Assembly (NCBI GenBank): GCA_016808115.1
Contig: JAEQBH010007353.1
Span: forward strand, 124,001-188,000
Length of the DNA: 64,000 bases
Source: Tetrastigma voinierianum
Lineage: Eukaryota > Streptophyta > Magnoliopsida > Vitales > Vitaceae
Reading direction: 5' to 3'
The stretch's first letter is position 1; the number at the start of each line of letters is the position of its first letter. Positions 1 to 11,815 of this stretch are shown here, in pieces. Under the pieces are notes generated by a model. It searched no databases and was not told where the DNA came from. It saw nothing but the letters and a program-made list of their open reading frames with translations. A program made the translations under genes and the position numbers.

Positions 1-781
1 ATGCAATGATGGACAAGCAAGAAAGGGAAGACACACACGCCCATGAGATGAGCAAATGAAGAGTTATCGAAGGAAGTGTCGAGAGAGCTACCTAAGAACA
101 AATTTATGATGTCAAGAGGTTAAGATCCGTGAGCCAAGAAACCCAACATTTCAAACCCAATACTAACCTCACAAAGACATTATCACCCAAAGACTGAGGA
201 ACCATGAGTTTATACGTGAGTCGCCAAGGCCCAAGGCATGGATTAACCTCACTGTGGTTATCAATACCACCAAGGTTCCGAAGAAGAAGAAGAAGGAAAT
301 GAACACGGTAATGAATATCGTGGTCGAGGAGGCCTCCACCTTAAAGAAAACAATGCTGCGATTTCATGGTGATAATAAGAAGCCGCTGAACTCCTCCATG
401 AACAAAGTTTGCACTGAAGCAATCGCTACCAATTCTCATTTAACACCACCAATGCATCCCTCGAAGAACCTGAGACAAGTGTGGGCAGCCGTCTAACCTA
501 AAGCCGAGAAAGATGCCTTCCTAAGTGACACAAATACAATATCCGGCCAAAGACCATGTCGCGCCAGAGCGCAGCTATTTTGCATGTTAAAAACACAATG
601 TTGAAAAACAAATACAGAATAAAAATTCAGAAAAGAAGAAGTAATCGGAGAAAAGAAAGAAGGAGGAATGTGAAGGATATCCAAGGCTCAGACTCACCCC
701 ATTTCCACAGAGACCGCAAATCAAAATAGAGAAAGCGCTTTGTGTTGCTTCGAAAACTGAGCTAGAGATCAAGATGCCTTT

Positions 782-1290
782 ATGGTGGTGACTCGTGATG
801 CCACTCTATGCAAAATTCTCAAGGACAGCGAAGAAAAGAAAGATAACAGGTTAAAGGATGTGAATCTCACCGCTACTGGCAAAGGCTTGACAGCAGTGAA
901 TCGCCATAAAAGACGAAGGATCCGTGCAGTTTTACAATTCCTTGCATCATCGAGGCTGACCACAAAGCTCTCTCGGTGGACTCCTCGTGGAGCTGATAAA
1001 CTTGATGCCTTCTTTCGTTGCCAAACAATTAAGTTCGGGGAGCTGATCTCCACCACAATTACTCTTCAAATGGCGTATTACGATCGATGGTAAAACTCAA
1101 GGGAGCCTTGGAAGATGTCAGCGATCACAGGAAATTTGTTTTCCCCAGACTTCATCATTCGACATGCAGTTAAGATTCATTAAGTACCCCCCCGCTACCT
1201 GGAGACCATTCTATTAATCGGAGCCGCCCGATTGATTATGCAAAAGGAGTTCTTAATTCTCGAGGGTTGAGAGGAAGTCGCCGCTTTCAA
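782..1290 (+). pseudogene. gag end / aspartic protease segment of the Athila/Tat element
   Basis: Joined over frameshifts, the translation reads an FTIPCII-like patch, then a damaged active-site area, LMP, a TTITLQMA stretch, a GALEDV-like stretch and KFVFP-DFII. This order is that of the retropepsin domain between gag and RT in Athila/Tat elements. The D-S-G active-site triplet itself is scrambled around positions 960-990. The sequence then continues toward an (L)GRPFL-like segment near 1,200 with several indels. It is not translatable as written. The open frame at 782-1,093 is a mixture of true and shifted frames. Confidence 0.7.
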
Positions 1291-1724
1291 CTTGATCTAA
1301 AGTACGCAATGATGATATAGACAGAGAAAATTGCAATGTAGTTTGATGATGTCTATACCTACAACCCCGAGCACCACAATGATTGTAATGCTCAAATTTT
1401 TATCAATGAAAAGAGATAAATTCATGATATTGAAGATGACTACTCGATTATTCATACAACAGCTTTTCATTCTATAGAAACCTGTGGCTTCGAGCCTGGC
1501 AAAAAAACAAATGACAAGGGAAAATAATGAAAAAAGTGGGAAATTCATCAAGAAACCAAAGTGAAGAGGGGCTGGTCAAAGAGCCGCAAGTCATTCATAT
1601 GCTTACTTAGAATCACCAAAGAGAAGACCAGTGATTATCTCTGCTAGACTCTGATGCCGAGGAAATCGTGAGGTTGCTGGAAAATCTTAAAGAAGCATAA
1701 AGAGTCTATAGCTTGTCCATCAAG

Positions 1725-2960
1725 AATCAAGGGTATCACCCATCAATTTGCATGCACAAAATTCTGCTAGAAGAAACTTCAAAGCCATCTCGTAGAACAT
1801 GTGCTGAGGACTAACCAAAGTGATTTAAGAAGTGGTCGAAGGAGGTACTAAATTGTCACGCCGGGTTTTATCTATGTACTGTGTCCTCGTGAGTTTCATC
1901 ACGTGGGTTCCAAAGAAGCGGTGGGTTTACCAGATCCGCAATGAGAAAATGAATTGATTCCAACAAGAACAAAGGATGTGATGGAGGGTATGCATTGATT
2001 ACGTAGTCGAACCACGCCACCTTAAAAGATCATTTCCCCTTTGCCTCTATTGATCGTGATGTTGAGCGTATTAAAGGTGCATACCTCATTTTGTTTTCGA
2101 TGGGTGATCAGGATACAATCAGATTGCTATCGTGACCTCGAGGACCCATTCGGGCCGTGTAATGCCCCGAAGTACATTCCAAAGGTGTATGATGTCAATA
2201 TTTTTAGACTTGTCAAGAGGTTATGGAAATTTTTATGGATGACTTCACCGTATGGATCCGCTTGATCAGCGGTTTTCATAGAAGAACTCGAACAAAGAGC
2301 TTCAAAGATGCCAAGACAAACAGCTAGTAATCGACTGGGGGAAATGTCATTTTATGGTAAATGTATGTATCGTTTTCGGGCATGTAAATTTTTACCATCG
2401 ACCGAAGTAGACCAATCCAAGGTATCTGCATTATCAAAACTTCACCACCTACCTGCCAAAGAAAGGAGTAAGAAGCTTCGGGGCATGCCGGATTTTATAG
2501 GAGATTCATCAAAGACTTCTCAAAATAGCCGCATCACTATGACATCGAGAAGGATACAAGGTTTAATTTTTGATGACTCCCCGCAAGGTCGCTGAAGAAA
2601 TCAAGATCAAATCGTTCAAGACCTATAATTTACCGCACTGCACGGGATCGTGATTTGAATAATGTGATGCTGGATTTTGCAATGGGAGCCGTCCTAGTAT
2701 AAAGAAAGGAGAAAAATATTCAGACCATATATTACGTTAGTAGAACCTTCAATGAAGCAATGTGAAAATTACTCAACAACCGAAAAGGAGATAGCCATAA
2801 GATTTGCTTCGTGAAAAATTCGTGCAATACATTTCGGGATCCCATGTTATTATTCATAATCGATCATGCATCAATCAAGTACCGATGTCAAAGTTATTAG
2901 TTAAGCCAACATTGATAAGGTGGGCGCCATATCGCAAGAGCTCGACTTTGAGATCAAGGA
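1725..2960 (+). pseudogene. reverse transcriptase - RNase H region of the Athila/Tat element
   Basis: Starts with a PSICMHKILLEE stretch (about 1,740) that precedes RT in this lineage, then WVPKK-like, NEKNELIPTRT and a CIDY-like block (1,890-2,000), a DHFPLP-like patch (about 2,030), a CFLDGYSGYNQIAI-like stretch (2,090-2,130), PFG-CNAP, FQRCM and FMDDF-like at about 2,235, where the catalytic aspartate pair lies. The connection domain follows (SKVSALSKLHHLP, 2,415-2,455). RNase H is seen at 2,630-2,810 with an ARDRDLNNVMLDFAMGAVL stretch and YVSRTFNEA. A DNVIADH patch near 2,975 matches the ADHLSRL signature that closes RNase H in this group. At least six frame changes are needed to read it. 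Confidence 0.85.
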
Positions 2961-2999
2961 TAAAAAGGTGTGACAATGTAATAGCCGACCACTATTAAG

Positions 3000-4290
3000 A
3001 GTAGAAAGAAGCACTCACAAGAAGAGAAAGTAACATCGATAAGAGAACTTCCCAGATGAGCAACTGTTTAAAGTTTCTTTCCAACTTCCATGGTATGGCC
3101 GATATTAGAACTATTGAAGCCAGGGGGTAGTTCTTCCAGAATTCAAATACCACCGTAAGAGGAAACTTTAACCCATGTGTTGTGTATTATATTCGGGATG
3201 ATCCACTATTATTTAAAAGAGGTGTCACATGATAATAAGAAGATGCAGCTTTAAAATGAAGAAGGCAAAATTCGAATGAATGCCATGCATCACCATACGG
3301 GGTCATTTTTCTTGAGAAAGAACAATTTCTGGCAAGATACTACACCCGTTTTATCAGCCCACTATCTTCAGAGATCGGTCGGTGCGGGTTAAATTGTGAT
3401 GATGCCAAAAGATCGGGAAATATCACAGCCAGTAAATGAAATGCCCCTAAGAGGCACGGTGTGCAAATCTGATACTGGGAATAGATTTATGGGACCATTC
3501 CCACCATCACTGGGAACCTCGTACATACGGCAGCGTTTCGATTATGTTTCCAAACGGGTGGAAGCAGTGGTCGCCCAAGGAATGATGCTAATATTACCAG
3601 GAGCTTCTTGCAAAAAAATATTTGCTGACTGAACACCTTAACTATCATTAGCGATGGCTATTTTGAAACAAATATTTGCAAAACTCCATGAGCGTTGACT
3701 AAGCATGTAGACGAGTCTAAATTTTTATCATCCCCGTATTCACTGACAAGCAGTAAATTTCCAAATGTGAGATTAAAAGAATACTTGAAAAGACTGTGAG
3801 CTCAAGAAGGAAGGATTGGTCTTCCAAACTTGATGATGCACTTCGCTTACAGGATCGCATACAAAAACTCCCATCGAACGCCCCCATACGTAATTGTTTT
3901 CGCAAACCATGTCACCTACCTCTAGAATTGGAATACAAGGCAATGTGGGCCATCAAGAAGTCAACTTCGATTTAAACTCGCAAGGAAGAGAGATTGCTCC
4001 AAATGTCCGAATCGGAAGAATCGAGAAATGAAGCCTATGATAACGCTAGGGACCTACAAGGATAAGACAAAGAAAAATGGCATGATCAAAGGATTCGAGG
4101 AAAGAGTCTCTGTATAACAGCCCTACCGTTTAATTCTGTAATCGAAATTGTTCCTGTGAAGTCAACTAAAATGGAGTGGGCCATACACAAAGGAAGTTGC
4201 TAACACATTTGGAGCGTTGACATTGATGACCGATACTAGAGAAGTTAAATTCAAGTCAATGGACAAAGACTGGCATTATCTAAGTAGGGA
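3000..4290 (+). pseudogene. integrase region of the Athila/Tat element
   Basis: The frame at 3,396-3,632 holds the integrase core: NEMPLRGT, then an F-MGPFPPSLG block and a DYVSKRVEAV block that contain the first catalytic aspartate region. 3,740-3,800 reads as the segment around the last catalytic residue, broken by indels. 3,810-4,075 gives WSSKLDDAL, AYKTPI, CHLPLELEYKAMWAIK and ERLLQMSE, and the domain ends with KSTKMEWA (about 4,165) and an FKSMDKDWHYL/FKVNGQRL-like tail at 4,250-4,285. No chromodomain follows, in line with a non-chromovirus. As in the RT, the protein is recognisable but not open. Confidence 0.85.
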
Positions 4291-5103
4291 GGAAGGAATG
4301 TGAAGAGTTCCAAGAAAGTTATCTAGAAGGAAGAAGAACCAAAACAACAAGTCCAAATGAAGGACTCAAATCGGGAGTACTGATGGAGGAAATCTATAAA
4401 AATTTAGTTTCGCTTTTAGATTTTGAATTTTTTTTACACTATTTCTGCTTTGATTAGTTCTTATAAAGATAGATTTAATTTCGAGAAGTTAATCGTAGTT
4501 TAATTAAATTTTCGAATCATGCAAAGATGCCCGCAAGGCCGAAAGACAGACGAGTGAGAAAAGTAACCTGTGACACTCCCAAAGAATCCTGCGTAAATGT
4601 CACGACATGAACAGGCAACTTTTCCCCAACCAAACTGTGAAATATGAGTGAATTGCTTGTTGAATTTCTCGATTGAGATGCCTAAATAAATGTCTAAAGG
4701 AGACACAAAAGAATTTAAGTTTTTGAGATCATTAAACTAAGGGCATGTAGTCGCGACATAAATAAAAACTTGGAAAATGCAAAGTCGATACGGGCAAAGC
4801 AATATCCGAAAATCCTAGTTATGTCGCGACAAATCCTAGTATGTCGACATAAAGAGGGTCAAAAGCCAACTAGTTTACCGCTAAATGCCCTAAAATTAAT
4901 GTCTTACCAAAGTGGAGGGCAATTGATGTCACACAAGCCAATTTAAATTTAAATAATAATTAGCCCATAAAAACTTGATTGAATTGCAACCGTTGAGAAC
5001 TTTTTCCACTCTGCCTCCAATTAAACCGTTCATCCTCCCTTCCTTCGATTCTAAATTCGAAACTTAGCTCAAAATCTGAGAAAATCTTTCCTTCCAGTTT
5101 CAA
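4291..5103 (+). other. noncoding interval after pol
   Basis: About 0.8 kb between the integrase end and the next ORF remnant. No coding similarity is seen on either strand. It carries two copies of a GTCGCGAC palindrome (near 4,750 and 4,823) that are much more frequent in this element's 3' LTR, and an AT-rich stretch at 4,930-4,980. Confidence 0.5.
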
Positions 5104-5914
5104 ATGGCTGAAACCTCAAACTCCCACTTCCAACCCTGGGTGAGATAATGGAGGAATATGTGCAACCGGGTTAGCAAATCTCCCATGTAAAGAACCGATG
5201 GAGAGATGCCCACTGTATAATCTGCAGACGCACTCAGCTTCAAGAAAAGAACTGACAAGAGAAAGGGAAAAGCAAGAGGAAGGCGAAGATTTGTGGTCGA
5301 GGAAGCTTATTCCAACCTGGTAGAAGCACTGATAAACAAGGGGTTCTAGATCGCAAAAGAAGATCTCAAACCCTATTACTCCCTTTCAAGGATGATTGTT
5401 TGAAGAGGCAAAGTCAGGCACATCAGCAAGCCAAGCTACACTGAAGAGCAGAAAAGAATTTTACTCCAATCCGGGTAGCAGGAAAGACAACACCGTGTCT
5501 GTTAGAGGAGTGCAGGGTGCCCATACTTGAGCCAAGGCTGATTGAACTGGTTTATGGAATGCAGTATGACAAGCATGGGTCCAAGTTCAAAAAGCTCTTG
5601 AAAACCCAAATTTTAGAAGATTGCCAAAAGTCACCGACGAAAATAATCGACAAGGTGAAGGAGAACCAAAAACCCCGAATGGAAGCCCACCGAGAGGCTA
5701 AGGTATGGTTCTACTGTCTCTGCTTTTGGTCCCAACCAAGCATGTGTGCGCCAAAGGAGAGAGTAGGGAAGCAATTATGTCGATGCTATTCTGGAAGGGT
5801 ACAAGTTCAATTGTAGAACACTTGAAAATTTATGCACGAGGTACACAGAAGGTGGCCAAGAGAGGGTCGATCCCTCTTTCACCCAAAAGAACAAATAACT
5901 GCTTTTATGTTTAA
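5104..5914 (+). pseudogene. putative plant-transposon-protein-like ORF remnant
   Basis: An ATG at 5,104 opens a reading path with MAETSNS, then a lysine/arginine-rich part and a RRFVVEEAYSNLVEALINKGF-like stretch near 5,280-5,345, then RHISKPSYTEEQKR, a VPILEPRLIELVYGMQYDK stretch (5,517-5,575) and, after a long basic part, a segment at 5,705-5,815 containing VPTKHVCAKGESREAIMS-like residues and LFWKG. This arrangement resembles the 'putative plant transposon protein' domain found beside Athila/Tat gag-pol in many dicots. The assignment rests on pattern memory, not on a search. Several frameshifts are needed. Its position downstream of integrase suggests an extra ORF of the same element rather than a host gene. 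Confidence 0.5.
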
Positions 5915-6264
5915 AGGCTGCATGGAGCCCGGAAGAAGAAGAAGAAGTTCCTATGATATCACCATTCTATCAGAGTGAACAAGGGACCCAAACCAAAAGA
6001 AAAGGGGGTGTTGATTGAAACCAGAGAAGAAGCTCCAAATCAAGCAAGACAAGAAGAGGAGACTTCGGGGTCATTGCCAAGAAGAAGAGAACCGTAATCC
6101 CTCCCTAAAATAACATTTCACATTTGCGTATTAAATGAAGGGCAGGATGAAAGAAGCCTCTTAGATTTTCTCCATCCCCTTAGCTTGCCCCCTCCCCCAT
6201 GCAAAATAGAACATTCAGAGAGTAGGGAGAAAGCTCAAGGGGAGCACAAGAGAACAATTCAATA

Positions 6265-6789
6265 ATGGAGGTTCTCAATGCCATCCAGAAGAAGATGGAA
6301 GAAAGGGAAAAAGAGTGGAATGTGCAACAAGAATTCAGGGAAGGAGTTTATGAAAAAGAGTTAAAAAGAAGAGATCAGCAATGAGAAGAAGAACTGAAAA
6401 GAAGAGAAGAACAGATGAAAGAGATTCTTCAGCAGCAAGAAGAGGACTTCAAGAAAGAAATGAAGGAAAGAGATCGCGATCTTCTACAGAAACTCAAGCT
6501 GAGTCATGAATCTTTTTATAACAATCAGTTTGAGCGTGATTCTCAGCTCCTAACCATCATGAAGAAAAAGGAGGTAGAACAGGAAGCCAAATTGGGAGAA
6601 CAAATCAAGGGATTCAAATTTTTATACAAGTCTCTACAAAAAGATTTTGAGAATAAGCTGGATGATAGAGACAAGAAAGCAAAAAGGATGCCGAATCTTA
6701 CAAAGTGTAGATTGGCTAGAAAATTTGATTTGATTAATAACAATCTTTCCAAATTTTTGGAAATAATGACTAAATGGAAAACACAATGA
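6265..6789 (+). CDS. coiled-coil ORF associated with the Athila/Tat element
   Basis: One in-frame stop at 6,381-6,383 splits an otherwise continuous highly charged reading path starting with MEVLNAIQKKMEE (6,265) and ending at a stop at 6,787. The uninterrupted second part (6,415-6,789, 124 aa) starts MKEILQQQEEDFKKEM and contains NNQFERDSQLLTIMKKKE and KSLQKDFENKLDD. Glu/Lys/Arg/Gln heptad-like spacing implies a long helical coiled coil; no membrane segment or catalytic motif is visible. Similar 'golgin/trichohyalin-like' proteins predicted in tree genomes are in my judgement usually transposon ORFs. It follows the plant-transposon-protein-like ORF and precedes the noncoding tail and polypurine tract, so it is inferred to be the last ORF of the element. 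Confidence 0.55.
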
Positions 6790-8594
6790 ATGCTGCTTGG
6801 GAAGAGACAAGACAGAGCTAAACAAGAAGGTCGATTCCAATGAGACCTAATACATCAAGTTGAAAGGAAAATAAGAAGAGAAAGGAAAGAAGGGAAATGA
6901 AATTCTCCATTCCCAGCCTTATTTGAATACCCTAGATCCGGGATCCCCCTAATATTCCTTTGGTCGCCTTCCAAAAGAAAAAGATAGACTCTTCCCAAGC
7001 TGACTTCCTTATTCTCCAAAGCCCCATACTGTAGTATCCAACATTCGCAACTTAACTGGCAAATAAAATGATAAATTTGAAATGAATTGTTTGTGGTTCT
7101 TTTGGTTTGTTAAATTTTGTGTTGCTTGTGGTTGCATAGTTGGGAAAATAAAAGTAGAATTAGTTCAAGAATAAAACTCGAGATAATGAGCTGAATTCCT
7201 TGAATGTGAAGTGCTGGGATTATGAATAAGCCGAAATAGAATAAGGGCCAAAAATTTGAATACAACATTGAAACACAAAGTGCAAAAGTGACTTAAGTCT
7301 AACTAATAAGTCCAGAATAGAGGAAGGTAATACAATAGAAGGAACAAAACATATTTTTTGAGTTTGTGGTACTAACAAGAAGTCAAGTGAACCCGTTAAA
7401 TATCAATCAATTTAACTACTCATCAACAAAACGAGTCAAGGAAATCCTATGGTTAGTCACAACTATTCAATCCAAATTCTAGAATTTGTTAGATTATTGA
7501 TTGAGCTTTAAATCCTAGGCATATAGTCGACAAGAGATGATGCGCGCCATTTCGATAGTTTGAGCCATTTTAGCTATCCCTATCTCATATGTCGATGCAC
7601 ATCTTAGTTCCGTAATTGAGGCTAAACAAGCTTATTTTCAAAAAATAAGCCAATGGAAAACTCAACCCATCCTAAAAATCAATCCTTCGCAAAGGAACCA
7701 TAGACACCGTGAATTCAAGGAGGAAGAAAGAAATGGAAGTTCGGGGGAGTATATGTTTTGCGAACTCAAGGAGAAAATATAGTGAATGAAGAGAAAAGGC
7801 AAAGAGCGCAATGCAATAAAGAAAAGCTTATAGGATAAGTTTTTATCTGAGGTGGGTCAAACTCTCTTGAACAATTAAGTTCTTAGGGGTGCTCAACACC
7901 TAGTACCCTAATGCTATCTGCATGGGAGCTACTAACCCAAAGTTCGCAAGAGTGTTAGAAAGCCTAAAAAGGTAAAACATTGCACTATCCCCGATAGTGA
8001 CAAACAAAGGTACTCTGCTTAAATTACAAGTGAGAAATAGGGACATACAATTAATTGAAGAAATCAAAGAGATGTCCCAAACACTAAGTTTAGAGAGCTA
8101 AGAAAGAAACTACAAGAAAGAAAGGGCAAAGAGGAGAGTAAAAGGTTCAGGTAATCTTTAACCTAAAAATTCCTTAACATCCTACCCATTACCCAAGCCT
8201 AATCAATATAAGTCCAAAAGACCTGATTGGATCTTGAAAGCCGGAATTCACTCACATTAGTGGAGATCAATATGAAAAACAAAAACCTATGGAATTTGGA
8301 AATATGGAAACAATCAAACCGTGAAGGACTTAGGAGTTAAGTGAGGAAAATAATTTATTATTCAGCGGGATCCTAATGATTATGTTGTTTATAAGACAAT
8401 TTCAACGATTTAGTTTTGTATCTTTATAAGATTAAAAACTAACCCACACAGGCTGGACTTGAAGCTAAATCCTGAGAAAACAATGCATTCCTTGTATTTC
8501 AAATCAATTGTTTTGCCTCTTTCCAAGGCAGACGAGAAAAAATGTCCTTTTGTTTGAGGACAACGATTCACTTTCTTTCCTTTGTGAGAATGAC
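6790..8594 (+). other. noncoding 3' part of the internal region
   Basis: About 1.8 kb of AT-rich sequence between the last ORF and the polypurine tract. Both strands are full of stops. I see no coding similarity or RNA gene. The position and the absence of coding match the long 3' untranslated segment of Athila/Tat elements. Confidence 0.5.
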
Positions 8595-8616
8595 AAAACT
8601 TTAAGTTTAGGGGGTT
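8595..8616 (+). promoter_or_regulatory. polypurine tract
   Basis: A purine-rich run containing AGTTTAGGGGG, preceded by TTTGAGGACAACGA at about 8,552, directly precedes a TG dinucleotide at 8,617. This is the usual arrangement of the plus-strand primer site immediately before the 3' LTR in Athila/Tat elements. Confidence 0.65.
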
Positions 8617-8839
8617 TGATGAGAACTAAAATTAAATACAATTTTAATCCATTTTTCTGTTTGATTTTCATCCCGAAGAGAATGATTAATATGCGAGAAA
8701 TATAGGAAGAAATACTGTGATTTTCCAAATTTATTAAATGAGGGAGTGTGAAAGGAAAGAAGAAAAAGCGTGAAAAATCACGTGACCAAGATTTAGATGA
8801 AATGCAAAAAATGGCGATGAAATAAGCAATTTGAGTAGC

Positions 8840-9870
8840 TAATGTTCAGTTTGGGCTTGCCGCAGTCCATTTAGTGCGAGTCGCGGCAATGAGGAAAATT
8901 GAAATTTTGAGGCGAAGTCGCGGCAGACATCTAAGTTAAACGGTGAGGGACTAACCGGAGACTTAGAGATGATGTCGCGTGACATCGTGATGTGGCGGCG
9001 AAGATTCGATGTCAGCGACAAGGGATGGAGGTCATGACAAGAGAGCGCGCGGCCATTGTCAGCTGAGGTTGGATGGCTATTTGTGACAAAAATTTGTTGT
9101 AGCGGCAGGGGGTAGCGTCACGTGACACGAAGCAACCCGAGTTGAAGCCTCAGGAGACATAATGCGATGTCGCGACAAGATATCAGTGTGACATGAGACT
9201 AACTCAATTGAAGGTTCACGGTTCTTAAGTTGATGTCCGCGACGAGATCGATGTCGCGACACGGGAACAACGGAGTTCAAAGCGTAAAGACATAAGTTGA
9301 TATCATGACGAGGAGTTGATATTCTGCGACATCCGGCTCATCGATTGAAAATTTTGCAAAGACATGAGGCTGGCATCGCGGCAAAGTTGAAAGTCGCGAC
9401 ACGGGAGCGATCAGTTCAAAGGTGCGAGCCATAAAGTGATATCGCGACATCGGGAACCCATCGATTGAAAATTTTGCAAGGAACAGCGGTGATGTGGCGT
9501 GAGGAATCGATGTCGCGACATCGAAAGCAATGATTGAAACACATGGAACCATAAGTGATATCTAGCGACGCAAGATTGATGTATGCATGACGCCGAGGGG
9601 CGACCGATTGAAGTTTGCGGTTCCCAACAAGTTGATGTACGGCGACAAATTCTTTAGCCGCCTTCCGAAACCATCGAGTTGAAAGTTGTAGAGACTAAAG
9701 TTGATATGAGCGAAAGCCGATGTCGCTGACATGGCTAATGTCGCGACAGTGATTCCTTATCGCGACATAAGATGCTTTCAAAAACAAGGAATGTCGCGAC
9801 ATTGATAAATCTTGCGGCAAGTGCCAACTAGCGGTCTTGCGTTGAGGTTGGTCGCGACACCGACGGCAAC
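8840..9870. repeat. degenerate repeat array with TGTCGCGACA palindromes
   Basis: About 1 kb with a recurring phrase: a GATGTCGCGACATC-like palindrome, then a short spacer, then ATTGAAAATTTTGCA or TTGAAGGTT and an AAGTTGAT unit. Exact TGTCGCGACA occurs at 9,169, 9,252, 9,511, 9,739 and 9,792, with many one-base variants between. Spacing is irregular, roughly 60-110 bp. The array lies in the LTR upstream of the TATA box, so it could act as a set of regulatory sites or simply be a tandem expansion; the sequence alone cannot decide. Confidence 0.7.
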
Positions 9871-9924
9871 ATGCGACGGTCGCGGAAATCCACGAAAGGT
9901 ATTGAATTAAGACCCGACTTGAAC

Positions 9925-9930
9925 TATAAA
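9925..9930 (+). promoter_or_regulatory. LTR TATA box
   Basis: TATAAA sits just after the palindromic repeat array and before a GC-richer stretch that would be the start of R. It is the best candidate core promoter in this LTR. The transcription start is not determined. Confidence 0.5.
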
Positions 9931-11260
9931 TCTGAAGGCTGCTGCCAGCGAGAAGCGGCTCTTACAGCGACGAAGAGATGCGGGTTCTTTGAAGGCTCTG
10001 CCATTTTTCTTTTCTTTTCACTTTTCTTTTCTTTTCTTTGTTTTTTGGTTTTCTTTCCATTTTAGTTTAGATTAAAATGATTTTGTATTTCGTTCATTTG
10101 GTTGAGCGTTAAGTTGTAAAAGTTGTTGAATCAGTTGCCATTTCATGCAAAATTACTTGTCGGTTGTTTGAATTCGGACAAATTTTGGAGTCGAACACCC
10201 GAGTTTCCGATTTACGATGGTTTTACTTGATCAATAACCAATGTATGGTATAATCAATTTAGAAGCCCGGCTTCCATTGAATTAGCGTTATTATGAAATA
10301 ATCTTTCTCGATTATTTTTATTCATTCTGTTGAACCGGATGTTAAATGGAGCTTCTTTGGTTTGCTTGTATCTTGGAATTGATCGATTTCGTCTCTTATG
10401 CCCATAGCAGGTTGTTCTGACTACGGTTCAGGAGGCCCTCTGGGTGTACAGAAGGCATTCTGAGTAAGAAATAAATTGGGAAGGTGATTTGGAACTTGAT
10501 GTGCTGATCTAATCATTAACACTATTAAATCAATGCATCTCTTCTCGCATGGCGAGAATGGAGTTAGATGAGTTGATAATTTAAGTATCTGGAAGAGTTC
10601 CTATCAATTCGAATGGTCGATCAGGTGTTAACAGGGGATCTAATCAGGGAAAGAGTAAGCTATTCTAATTTTGAGGGTGAGGAACCGAGTATAGTGCAAA
10701 CCTCGCAATGACTAAATTGAAGGAGCTCGGTCTGGAGTCCATGTTGTGGGTATGAAGTATTGAAGAAAATGCGAGCAAAGGCTATAGATTTAAAAGTAGT
10801 TATACCACCCTCTCGTGATTAGGAGAAACAGTTAGGTGAGATGATTGATGGCTATTAGTTTGGAGAGGTCGATCACACTATATTAATCCTTGAATTTAGT
10901 TTTTTAAAGATCTGTAGTTCGAGAGAAAAACAAAAGTTCTGATCTGGAGTATAGGAATTGATTCTTCGCGATAAGTTTCCTTTAGAGATAAGCTATTAAA
11001 TCTCATTTGTTATTTTGATATTTGATCTTCAATTCATTTGTTATTGATCATTTTTCTTTATCATTATTTTCCAAGCTTTTTCAAAGCAAAATCTCATTAT
11101 CGTATTATCGTCCAAATAGTATGGAGCTTAAGTAGTTGGGGTAGTTGATTGAAAAATTCTTGAGATCGTGGGTTGATATACGGACTTAAATCCATTTATT
11201 ACTTGTCGGCACATTGCACTTGCGTGTGCGGATCGAAAACCACGCGAAAATGGTTTCTCT

Positions 11261-11815
11261 TACAAAAATATCTTTTAATCAACGTGATAGTTAAAACTCA
11301 CACTCAAGTTTAATGGTTTATTCTGCGAGGATTGAACAATAGTCCTTGGATAATAAGTCTTAAATTTGAATAGATGTTTTGATCCATAACAATTTATTGA
11401 TGTAGTCTCATTAGTTTTATGGCATTATTTAGGGGATTGAGTAATAGTCTTTAGCAACGATGTTATAAATTTGGCATATGTGTTTTGGTCCCAGTTAACA
11501 GCCTCATGAGTTGGAGACCTATCCTAATCCACCGAGAGGCGGTCACCGGCCAGGCGCCATAAAGCCATCTCGGGCGAATCGAAGGACTATCGCACCTGCA
11601 TTCAGACTCTTCTTAGGATGGTTGTTGACTACGCCTCACCAGGCCTCACCGGGGGTAGCACCAGTCGCAGCAGGTTGGCACCTCATTTTCTCTTTCATCA
11701 AGTAAGAAGTTGTGAGCAGATCATCCATCTGTTCCCTCCTCTTCTTCCTCCTTCCTAGTTAGGGGGGCTGCGTGTAGAAGCCGGACCAAAATCTTCCCGG
11801 CCAGCTCTGACGTTT
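11261..11815. other. unassigned flank of the LTR
   Basis: AT-rich to 11,500, then moderately GC-rich. Short open frames have no recognisable content. Nothing else seen. Confidence 0.3.

Larger units (their letters stand above)
1..8616 (+). mobile_element. Ty3/gypsy retrotransposon, Athila/Tat type, internal region (5' end outside window)
   Basis: The + strand reads, in order, the gag end/protease, reverse transcriptase, RNase H and integrase of a plant Ty3/gypsy element, followed by two further ORF remnants and a polypurine tract. Diagnostic patches visible in translation are LMP and TTITLQMA near the protease, IDYRRLN-like and DHFPLP-like patches at the start of RT, FMDDF-like in RT, YVSRTFNEA in RNase H, FMGPFPPSLG and DYVSK in integrase, CHLPLELEYKAMWAIK after it and FKVNGQRL-like at the pol end. 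This combination is known from the Athila/Tat lineages; I see no chromodomain. Every domain carries stops and frameshifts, so no intact polyprotein exists as written. The 5' LTR, primer-binding site and most of gag lie before base 1. Confidence 0.88.
8617..11260 (+). repeat. 3' LTR of the Athila/Tat element (right end approximate)
   Basis: Starts with TGATGAG right after the polypurine tract. It contains a palindrome-rich U3-like part (8,840-9,870), a TATA box at 9,925-9,930 and a long U5-like part ending near a GGACTTAAATCCATTT - CTTGTCGG - TTGCGTGTGCGG stretch (11,190-11,232) of the kind that closes such LTRs. I cannot fix the CA terminus: no second LTR is inside the window, so about 11,230-11,290 is an estimate. 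A length near 2.6 kb is normal for this group. Confidence 0.6.

Noticed and set aside
2041..2265. Independent small protein
   Set aside because: It is a mixed-frame shadow of the Athila/Tat reverse transcriptase (PFG-CNAP and FMDDF-like patches).
6415..6789. Host golgin or trichohyalin-like gene
   Set aside because: Its position between a retrotransposon pol and its polypurine tract, and the absence of introns, fit a transposon ORF better.
8508..8728. Small ORFs on both strands around 8.5-8.7 kb
   Set aside because: They overlap the polypurine tract and LTR start and have no coding pattern.
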